Shown: positions 1-6,700 of the stretch, one piece after another
Layout of the letters: each line of letters starts with the position of its first letter
Numbering within the stretch: position 1 is the first letter of the stretch
Assembly: GCA_039804245.1 (NCBI GenBank)
Contig: JBDLWO010000084.1
Location: 1-26,111 of the forward strand
DNA: 26,111 nucleotides
Source of the DNA: M3007 sp039804245
Lineage (GTDB): Bacteria > Bacteroidota > Bacteroidia > Chitinophagales > Saprospiraceae
Direction of reading: 5' to 3'
Notes under the pieces: model-generated
What the model was told of the DNA's origin: nothing
What the model saw: the letters and a program-made list of their open reading frames with translations, nothing else
Database searches by the model: none
Made by a program: the position numbers and the translations under genes

Positions 1-363
1 TTGCAAAAGTTGAAACAAACCGCTAATTTTGTATCCGGATTGATGAGTCTGGAGCAGTGGATGGAGATATATGATATCATCACTGCCTATCTGGGTAGTG
101 TGTCACCCGAATTCAGACAAAAAATCAGAGACATGAAATACGATTTTGTCACACCTGCAGAGAAGGAAGCCAAGGCTTTCGAGACCAATTACATGGCTCC
201 CCGGTTGCGCGAAGCGCACAGGAAGCGTATTGAAGAGGGCATCGAACAAATCCTGTCGGCCTATATCTCGCATCACCTCCACCTGTCGGATGAAGCCATT
301 GCCGGGCAGTTCAATGTGTCGCAGGAGCTGGCGCAGCGGCTGCGGGCGGAGCTTTCTGCCTAG
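1..363 (+). CDS. 3' end of an unidentified protein, possibly an Rpn/PD-(D/E)XK-type C-terminal tail
   Basis: The frame is open from the first base of the window to a TAG at 361-363, so the true start probably lies upstream. The TTG at base 1 and the ATG at 43 are possible starts but nothing supports them. The visible 120 residues are charged and mostly helical. The last 50 residues resemble, by eye, the tails of Rpn-family nuclease/transposase proteins: a Lys/Arg/Glu-rich helix (RIEEGIEQIL) followed by a short helix-turn-helix-like segment (LSDEAIAGQFNVSQELAQRL). The nuclease core would lie outside the window, so this assignment is only a guess from the tail. A strong intrinsic terminator follows 39 bases after the stop, which confirms that this is the real 3' end of a transcribed gene. 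Confidence 0.55.
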   Translation: MQKLKQTANFVSGLMSLEQWMEIYDIITAYLGSVSPEFRQKIRDMKYDFVTPAEKEAKAFETNYMAPRLREAHRKRIEEGIEQILSAYISHHLHLSDEAIAGQFNVSQELAQRLRAELSA

Positions 364-401
364 GCGTACTCAATCTGTTAATATGCAATATTTCAGGTGC
401 T

Positions 402-446
402 GCCAGCCAGCTACCAGTTCCTATGGGTAGCTGGCTGGCTTTCTTT
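402..446 (+). terminator. Strong rho-independent terminator
   Basis: A perfect 14-bp stem (GCCAGCCAGCTACC at 402-415 and its reverse complement at 426-439) encloses a 10-base loop and is followed by TTTCTTT. It ends the plus-strand gene whose stop codon is at 361-363. The T-rich tail is only on the plus side, so it should act mainly in that direction. Confidence 0.85.
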
Positions 447-595
447 GAGGTTTGCTCACCATTTAAACTGGTACGTACAACGGGCTGCATAACAAATGCT
501 CACGATAGCTGATCCGTGGCACCCACTTGATCCGATCAGTAAAATCGCGAAATCCAGTCCCCAGTTATCCTGGTTCAGACGAGGGGCGCTGTGTC

Positions 596-1084
596 TCACG
601 CATTCACCGCCTCGCAGGCATCTACCAGCGTCTTGACGGCTACGAAAACCATCTCGCGGCCCTCTTTGGTGACGAGCGCCTCGGGGTCGTCTTCGTCTTC
701 CAGAACGGCGTCCTCGGCGAAGGCAAGCAGGTCCTCCTGCGGGGTATTTTCAAAGAAAACGTTGAGGCGATCGCGGAATTTTTTGCCGGTGGAGGCCTCC
801 ATCAGCTCGTAGTTCTGTTCCTCGGCGACGCCAATCTGCTCCTCGGATATTTCTGGAATATCACCGTTTACGTTGGTAATGGAACGCCAGGCGATAAGGC
901 ACAGGTACTGCAGGTATCCCTTCTCATCTTCCGTGAGCAAATCAAACTGCTCGCTGAAAAGCCAGGCAAATACCACAGGCTGAGCCTCGGCAAAATCCTC
1001 CATCAATTTCTCATAGTGACCGTCTTCCAGATCACCCAGCTCTTCTATGACGGCATCTATGATATCTTCCGAAACGAATTTCAT
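596..1084 (-). CDS. Highly acidic hypothetical protein (162 aa)
   Basis: This is a complete 162-residue protein that I do not recognise. About 41 residues are Asp/Glu against roughly 11 Lys/Arg, so it should be a strongly acidic, soluble cytoplasmic protein. There is no signal peptide, membrane segment, Cys pair or catalytic motif. It begins MKFVSEDIIDAVIEELGD and looks helical throughout, with hydrophobic stretches at about residues 36-42 (VVFAWLF) and 58-67 (YLQYLCLIAW). The ATG at 1084 is preceded by a TAnnTTTG element on the same strand. A 191-codon frame lies antisense to it (527-1102) but has poor, hydrophobic composition; the minus frame uses normal codons and is preferred. The gene stands alone between a terminator and a divergent amidotransferase gene, so context does not suggest a role. 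Confidence 0.7.
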   Translation of the reverse strand: MKFVSEDIIDAVIEELGDLEDGHYEKLMEDFAEAQPVVFAWLFSEQFDLLTEDEKGYLQYLCLIAWRSITNVNGDIPEISEEQIGVAEEQNYELMEASTGKKFRDRLNVFFENTPQEDLLAFAEDAVLEDEDDPEALVTKEGREMVFVAVKTLVDACEAVNA

Positions 1085-1129
1085 GATATGGCATGTTTAT
1101 GAAGCGGCACACAGACCGCGACAGCAGTG

Positions 1130-1137
1130 CAAAGGTA
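1130..1137 (-). promoter_or_regulatory. Putative Bacteroidota -7 element for the acidic hypothetical gene
   Basis: Read on the minus strand this is TACCTTTG, an exact match to the Bacteroidota -7 consensus TAnnTTTG, 45 bases before the ATG at 1084. No convincing TTG (-33) is seen at the expected distance, so the call is tentative. Confidence 0.35.
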
Positions 1138-1189
1138 CTGATTTGATATACTCCGAAGGAAATATCCGGCGCCCTGACGCATAAAAACC

Positions 1190-1197
1190 TATATTTG
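1190..1197 (+). promoter_or_regulatory. Putative Bacteroidota -7 element for the amidotransferase gene
   Basis: TATATTTG matches TAnnTTTG exactly and lies 30 bases upstream of the ATG at 1228. This argues that the in-frame TTG at 1195, which overlaps the element, is not the start. A clear -33 TTG is lacking. Confidence 0.4.
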
Positions 1198-1227
1198 CGC
1201 GTCTGTCAACCATCATACGCTCTGATT

Positions 1228-2058
1228 ATGCTCCGCGCTGCCCTGCTGGATATGTACAATGGCGAACCAAACCGGGGCATTCCCATGCTTCGGGGTATCC
1301 TTGGCCAATATGCAAGCCTCTTGTCTTTCGATCATTTCGACGTGCGCGAGCGCTGCGAAATCCCCGATCTGTCGTACCATATTTATATCTTTTCGGGTGG
1401 CCCCGGCGACCCACTGGAAGAGGGTGGCGACTGGCAGGCTCCTTTTTATCAACTTATGGAGGATCTCTGGCAGCACAACAGATACGCAGGTGACGACAAA
1501 AAGCAGGTGCTGTTTATCTGTCATTCGTTCCAGATGGCCTGTCACTACTTCGGGATAGGGGAGGTATCCAGGCGCTTCAAAATGTCGTTCGGAACATATC
1601 CTGTTCACAAAACGCACGACGGGAAGGAGGAGCCCCTGTTTGTCGCCTTGCCCGATCCGTTCTATATCGCCGATTTTCGCCGTTTTCAGGTCACTAAACC
1701 CGATCAGGCCCGTATCAGGGAGCTGGGCGCCAAAATACTGTGCCTCGAAACCCTGAGTCCGCACCACCACCACGAGCGTGCGCTGATGGCCGTCAGGTTC
1801 AGTCCGGAGATGATCGGCACGCAATTCCACCCTGAAGCCGATCCCGATGGTTTGCTGACCTATTTCGCCGAGGAGGAACGAAAAAAATCTATCGTGGAAG
1901 AGCACGGAGAGGCCCGGTATCATCACATGATTCACGATCTGTCGAACCCGCAAAAAATCAGGCTCACGTTTGAAACTATCGTGCCTGCTTTCCTCGACAA
2001 TGCGGTGGAGGTGCTGCACATGCCTGATCCGGACACCGAACGGGTACTTCACAGCTGA
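1228..2058 (+). CDS. Stand-alone class I glutamine amidotransferase (GMP-synthase-GATase-like)
   Basis: A 276-aa protein of the class I (triad) glutamine amidotransferase fold, which hydrolyses glutamine and passes ammonia to a partner synthase. Visible marks are the oxyanion strand SGGPGDP (residues 56-62), the presumed nucleophile Cys98 in FICHSFQ, and the His201/Glu203 pair in GTQFHPEAD. It resembles the GATase part of GuaA, but no ATP-pyrophosphatase or synthase domain follows, and neither neighbour is a synthase. The elbow around Cys98 lacks the glycines usual in GxCxG (Phe96 and Ser100 instead). The protein continues about 70 residues past the HPE motif into a helical tail with a HH-rich stretch (YHHMIHD). 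The ATG at 1228 is chosen because a promoter-like TAnnTTTG overlaps the earlier TTG. The acceptor substrate is unknown; it could equally be a peptidase-like or inactive member. Confidence 0.8.
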   Translation: MLRAALLDMYNGEPNRGIPMLRGILGQYASLLSFDHFDVRERCEIPDLSYHIYIFSGGPGDPLEEGGDWQAPFYQLMEDLWQHNRYAGDDKKQVLFICHSFQMACHYFGIGEVSRRFKMSFGTYPVHKTHDGKEEPLFVALPDPFYIADFRRFQVTKPDQARIRELGAKILCLETLSPHHHHERALMAVRFSPEMIGTQFHPEADPDGLLTYFAEEERKKSIVEEHGEARYHHMIHDLSNPQKIRLTFETIVPAFLDNAVEVLHMPDPDTERVLHS

Positions 2059-2252
2059 CTTCAGGCAATTGAGATTGCGCCCAAACTCGCCCCTTCTTGT
2101 CGTCGGGGCTCAAAAAGGGTGCTTTCAGCCGCCTCCAATGGGTAAAATCGGGAGTTTTTTAAAGGCCGGTTACAGGGGCAACAAAAAATTATTCATATAC
2201 CTTCAGAGGTGCTTCGTTTCTTAAGTCAAACGTGTCCCGGGAGCTGGTGTGA

Positions 2253-2705
2253 CTACTCTTTCGCCTGACTGTCCATGATAATCGTGACGGGGCCATCGTT
2301 CACGAGACTCACCTTCATGTCGGCGCCGAATTCGCCGGTTTGTACCTGTATGCCGGTTTCGGTGCTCAGCATGGCCACGAACTTTTCGTATAACGGAATG
2401 GCCTGTTCCGGTCGCGCCGCCCGCATGAAGGAGGGGCGATTGCCCTTTTTGGTGCTGGCATACAGGGTAAACTGGCTCACCACCAATAATTCCCCGCCCA
2501 CATCCTGCACGGACAAATTCATCTGTCCGTCCGCGTCGGAAAAAATACGCATACTGCCTGTTTTTTTGCAAAGCCACTCGGCATCCGCTTCCGTATCGGC
2601 GGGCTCGATGCCGAGCAGAATCAACAGTCCCGTGCCGATGGAAGATTTTACCCGCCCGTCAATCGTGACCGATGCCTCTGAAACCCGTTGAATTACAACT
2701 CTCAT
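2253..2705 (-). CDS. dtd: D-aminoacyl-tRNA deacylase
   Basis: A full-length 150-aa DTD protein. It hydrolyses D-amino acids (and Gly from mischarged tRNA-Ala) off tRNA in the cytoplasm, protecting translation. Both family signatures are present: SQFTLY at residues 77-82, which carries the catalytic Ser/Thr region, and NDGPVT at 136-141, which holds the Gly-Pro pair that discriminates chirality. The start MRVVIQRVSEASV is typical of the family and leaves no doubt about the ATG at 2705. The gene is monocistronic, convergent with the amidotransferase and divergent from the AhpD-like gene, with 83 bases between the two start codons. Nothing is unusual in it. Confidence 0.96.
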   Translation of the reverse strand: MRVVIQRVSEASVTIDGRVKSSIGTGLLILLGIEPADTEADAEWLCKKTGSMRIFSDADGQMNLSVQDVGGELLVVSQFTLYASTKKGNRPSFMRAARPEQAIPLYEKFVAMLSTETGIQVQTGEFGADMKVSLVNDGPVTIIMDSQAKE

Positions 2706-2772
2706 GGTAAAATGACAGGGGCTTTTGACGGAAAAAACCGACTTTTGCCCCGAATGGTGAAATAAATCACCG

Positions 2773-2780
2773 CAAAACTA
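2773..2780 (-). promoter_or_regulatory. Putative Bacteroidota -7 element for dtd
   Basis: On the minus strand this reads TAGTTTTG, an exact TAnnTTTG match 67 bases before the dtd ATG. It falls in the 83-base divergent gap shared with the AhpD-like gene. No good -33 TTG lies at 17-23 bases. For the other direction only an imperfect GACTTTTG at 2740-2747 is seen. Confidence 0.3.
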
Positions 2781-2788
2781 TTCAAATC

Positions 2789-3145
2789 ATGTCTATCGTA
2801 AAAGAGTTCAACGATTACCGCTCCCGCATGAACGACCGTCTGATGGCGGAAGACAACAAGGTTATCAAACGCTTCTGGAGTCTCGATAACCAGACCTATC
2901 AGGAGGGAGCACTCGATGTGAAGACCAAGGAGATGCTCGGATTGGTAGCTTCCATGGTGCTGCGCTGCGATGATTGTATCAAATATCACCTCGGCAAATG
3001 CCATGAACTCGATGTCACCACCGAACAGATCTTCGAGATTTTCGCAGTGGCCAATATGGTGGGTGGCTCCATCTGTATTCCGCACACAAGACGAGCTGTT
3101 GAGTACTGGGATGCACTTCTGGCAGAGAGCAACGGACAGGATTAG
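2789..3145 (+). CDS. Carboxymuconolactone decarboxylase / AhpD-like family protein
   Basis: A 118-aa all-helical protein of the CMD/AhpD family. The AhpD-type redox site is visible as Glu48 (KTKEMLGL), Cys60-Asp-Asp-Cys63 and His67 (RCDDCIKYHLGK), which is the arrangement that passes protons to the reactive Cys pair in alkylhydroperoxidase D. The second half (FEIFAVANMVGGS) matches the family's second core helix. A third and a fourth cysteine (71 and 96) are present. It is probably a small cytoplasmic thiol-disulfide or peroxide-related enzyme; the true substrate cannot be read from sequence because the family also includes decarboxylases and proteins of unknown role. It lies 38 bases upstream of the metal-efflux cluster on the same strand, so read-through is possible, but a functional link is not shown. 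Confidence 0.88.
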   Translation: MSIVKEFNDYRSRMNDRLMAEDNKVIKRFWSLDNQTYQEGALDVKTKEMLGLVASMVLRCDDCIKYHLGKCHELDVTTEQIFEIFAVANMVGGSICIPHTRRAVEYWDALLAESNGQD

Positions 3146-3183
3146 CAGTACAAGCGTTAATCATTGTCAAATACGCCCTGAAA

Positions 3184-3603
3184 ATGAAGCGACAGTCATA
3201 TCTTTGCTTCATGCGGCGTATTGCGGCCATATCATTGCTGGTAGTCTTTCTGGCTTCCAACACCGAACTTCACGAAGTGATGAAGCTCGGTGCGTTCGTG
3301 TCGCATTACTCGGAGCACAAGGCTGAAGATCCCGGCCTTTCGCTGCTTGGGTTTATTCGCATACATTACGAAGGTGAGGTAAAATACGATGAAGATTACA
3401 GCAGAGATATGCAGCTGCCATTCAAGACTGCCGACTGCGTTTCTTTGTCAGCTCCCTGTACATTACCCGTTATTTTATTACCCCTGGTCCGCTTCAGTCC
3501 ACCTGTTTCAAGGAGTGAGCGCAATTTCATTTCGCGTACTGCACATTCATTGTCAGGCTCAACCGATATCTGGCAACCTCCCAAGGGTGCATGGCTCTCC
3601 TGA
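3184..3603 (+). CDS. Small exported or membrane protein preceding the metal-efflux pump
   Basis: A 139-aa protein with an N-terminal hydrophobic segment (about residues 11-24, RIAAISLLVVFLAS) followed by NTELHEVMKLGAFVSHYSEHK and an acidic part ending EDYSRDMQLPFKTADC. From memory, small proteins with a similar ELxxxxKLPxLxxHxxEHK...DMQLPFK pattern stand directly upstream of CzcA/CusA genes in many Bacteroidota; they have no assigned function. The segment holds His, Glu and Asp residues (HEV, HYSEHK, DEDYSRD) that could bind metal, but this is speculation. The hydrophobic stretch could be a signal peptide (ending near SNTE) or a membrane anchor. The ATG at 3184 is preferred for its AAA at -3 to -1; the ATG at 3211 would give 130 aa with a shorter n-region. 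It is probably the first gene of the efflux operon. Confidence 0.7.
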   Translation: MKRQSYLCFMRRIAAISLLVVFLASNTELHEVMKLGAFVSHYSEHKAEDPGLSLLGFIRIHYEGEVKYDEDYSRDMQLPFKTADCVSLSAPCTLPVILLPLVRFSPPVSRSERNFISRTAHSLSGSTDIWQPPKGAWLS

Positions 3604-3609
3604 ATGATT

Positions 3610-3637
3610 GCCGGTAATCACCGGTTTGTTTCTATTT
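3610..3637 (+). terminator. Weak hairpin with T-rich tail between the small protein gene and czcA
   Basis: CCGGT (3611-3615) pairs with ACCGG (3620-3624) around a 4-base loop, with a possible extra G-T pair at the base, and is followed by the T-rich run TTTGTTTCTATTT. The stem is short, so it may act as an attenuator that lowers pump expression relative to the small protein, or it may do nothing. Confidence 0.25.
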
Positions 3638-3718
3638 CATTCTTCACCAAACGTATTGTTGCGGCGGGCAATAGCACCGGTCCGTGGCCCCGCTGCGTTT
3701 GGTTATATACACGAAGCT

Positions 3719-6700
3719 ATGCTCGACAGAATTATTAACTTCTCTGTTCAAAACAAACTCATCATCAGCCTTTTCACGATATTTCTCGTAGGATATGGCG
3801 CTTATGAGGCTACCCGGCTGCCAATAGATGCCGTGCCTGATATCACCAATAATCAGGTACAAATCATCACAGTAACACCGTCTTTGGGTGCCCCCGACGT
3901 GGAACGCCTGATCACGTTCCCCATCGAACAGGCCAACTCCAATATTCCCGGATTAAAGGAAATACGCAGTTTCAGCCGCTTTGGTCTCTCCCTGGTAACC
4001 GTCGTTTTTAACGATGATGTGGATATTTACTGGGCGCGCCAGCAAATCAGCGAGCGCCTGCAACAGGTACAGGCCGATATACCCGATGGTATCGGTCAGC
4101 CTTCCATGGCGCCGGTTACGACCGGCCTCGGCGAAATCTTTCAGTATGTAGTACGGGCAAAGCCCGGCTATGAAGACAAGTACTCGCTCATGGAATTGCG
4201 CACCATACAGGACTGGATTGTGCGCCGGCAATTGCTCGGGACTCCCGGCGTAGCCGATGTATCTACCTTCGGAGGGCTTCTGAAACAGTACGAGGTGTCT
4301 GTTATTCCCGACAAACTGAAGGCGCAGAACCTGACCATCAGCGATGTGTTCAGTGCCCTGGAAAGAAACAACCAGAACACGGGCGGAGCCTATATCGAGA
4401 AGGGCCCGACCGTACTCTATATCCGCAGCGAGGGCCTGGTGGGCGGAATGGCCGACCTTGAAAATATCGTACTGCGGAGCGAACCGGGTCGCGCACCTGT
4501 ACGCATACGCGATGTGGCCACTGTAGGCACCGGATCGGCTACCCGGTACGGCGCCGTTTGTTACAACGATCAGGGCGAGGTGCCCGGAGCCATTGTCATG
4601 ATGCTGAAAGGAGAAAACTCCTCCGACGTGATCAGAAATGTCAAGGGAAAAATTGCTGCCATACAGAAGACATTGCCTGAAGGGGTCGTGATTGAAGCGT
4701 TTTTAGACAGGACCAAAATGGTGAATAATGCCATCTCAACGGTGGAAACCAATCTGCTGGAGGGCGCCCTCATTGTGGTCTTCGTACTGGTGTTCTTCCT
4801 CGGCAATGTGCGCTCCGGACTGATTGTAGCCTCGGTTATCCCGCTGTCCATGCTGTTTGCCGTGATTCTCATGAACTACTTTGGGGTGGGTGGCAACCTG
4901 ATGAGCCTGGGCGCTATAGATTTCGGACTTATCGTGGATGGCGCCGTCATCGTGGTGGAAGCTGTAATGCACCAGATCACCCACAGCAAACATTTCAGGG
5001 AGGTGGACCGGCTGTCGCAAAAACAGATGGACGAAGAAGTGCGCCACGCTTCGTCGAGAATCATGAATGCGGCCGTATTTGGCCAGATCATCATTCTGAT
5101 TGTGTATCTGCCCATCCTGTCGCTCGAGGGTATCGAAGGAAAAATGTTCAAACCGATGGCGCAAACAGTGAGTTTCGCTATCCTCGGAGCATTTGTACTT
5201 TCACTGACTTACGTACCGATGATGAGCGCACTGTTTATCAACCGGAATGTTTCACATAAAAAAACACTCAGCGACAAGCTGATGGAGCACCTGGAACGCT
5301 GGTACCAGCATATACTGGAGCGTATCCTGAACTTGCCCAAAACGGTCATCGGTGTTTCGGTAGCCCTGCTTGTCGTCTCCCTGTACATTATGTCAACGCT
5401 TGGCGGTGAGTTCATTCCGGAACTCGAAGAGGGAGATTTCGCGGTAGATACCAGGGTGCTGACGGGCAGCAATCTCAATACAACGATTGAGGCCACCCAG
5501 CAGACAGCCGGTATTTTGCTGAGAAATTTTCCGGAGGTGGAAAAAGTGGTGACCAAGATCGGAAGCGGGGAAATTCCCACCGACCCCATGCCCATCGAAG
5601 CGAGCGACATGATGGTTATTCTGAAGGATAAAAAAGAGTGGACTTCTGCCAAAACCTTTGATGAACTGGCCGAAAAAATGAGCGCAAAAATAGCGGAAGT
5701 GCCGGGGGTGACTGCCGGATTCCAGTTCCCGGTACAAATGCGTTTCAATGAACTGATGACTGGCGCCCGACAGGATGTGGTCTGCAAGATTTTCGGGGAA
5801 AATCTCGATACACTGGCTTTTTATGCGCAAAAACTGGGTAATATCTCCAATACAGTAGAAGGGGCTACTGAACTCTATGTGGAGGCGGTGAATGGTATGC
5901 CGCAGGTGGTTATCCGCTATAACCGGGATGCCATGGCCCAGTTCGGACTCGATGTGGAGACGATCAACAACACCGTGAATGCCGCTTTCGCCGGTGCAGT
6001 CGCCGGAAAGGTGTTTGAGGGAGAACGTCGCTTCGATCTTGCGGTGCGCGTGCAGGGTGAAGCCCGCCGTACACTGAAAGACGTGCAGAATCTGCCCATC
6101 GCTACCTCCGGCGGTGCTCAGATTCCGCTCAGCCAGGTAGCCTCGGTGGAAGAAATTGAGGGACCCAATCAGATTCAGCGGGAAGATACCAGGCGCCGGA
6201 TTGTGGTGGGTTTCAATGTGCGTGGCCGCGATGTGCAGAGTATCGTGGGTGAGCTGCAACAGAAGGTAGAGCGGGAAATCAAACTTCCGCCCGGTTACTA
6301 TATTACTTACGGAGGAGCTTTTGAAAATCTGCAGGCCGCCAAAGAACGTCTGATGGTAGCCGTGCCAGTGGCGCTGCTGCTGATTTTCCTGATGTTGTAC
6401 TTCGCATTTGGTTCGGTCCGGCAGGGTATATTGATTTATTCGGCTATTCCGCTGTCGGCTATCGGCGGTATCGTGGCGCTGTGGATACGCGGCATGGCAT
6501 TCAGTATTTCTGCAGGGGTAGGCTTCATAGCCCTGTTTGGTGTGGCAGTACTGAATGGTATAGTACTGATTTCAGAGTTCAACCGACTGAAAAAGGAGGG
6601 TTGGGACGATCTGCGGCGTATTGCAGTCATGGGCACCAAAATCAGGCTTCGCTCGGTGCTGATGACAGCGCTGGCGCCATCACTCGGATTTATCCCCATG

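Noticed and set aside
527..1102. A 191-codon open frame on the plus strand
   Set aside because: It lies antisense to the acidic hypothetical gene, has a hydrophobic shadow-like composition and no fitting start context; the minus frame has better codon use and an upstream promoter-like element.
1213..2052. A 279-codon minus-strand frame covering the amidotransferase gene
   Set aside because: It is fully antisense to a gene with clear catalytic motifs and shows no protein-like pattern of its own.
2089..2109. GCCCC/GGGGC inverted repeat between the amidotransferase and dtd genes
   Set aside because: Only a 5-bp stem with an 11-base loop and no T-run on either side, so it is not a convincing terminator.
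3199..3206. TATCTTTG, another exact TAnnTTTG match
   Set aside because: It falls inside the preferred reading frame of the small protein gene and would put the transcript start at or beyond the alternative ATG at 3211, leaving no leader; kept only as a possible coincidence.
3608..3718. 37 extra codons open upstream of the pump start
   Set aside because: The translation has no resemblance to RND N-termini, which begin at MLDRIINFS; treated as untranslated leader.
5393..6259. A 288-codon minus-strand frame inside the RND pump gene
   Set aside because: Antisense shadow of a well-conserved pump segment; low-complexity His-rich translation without a domain.
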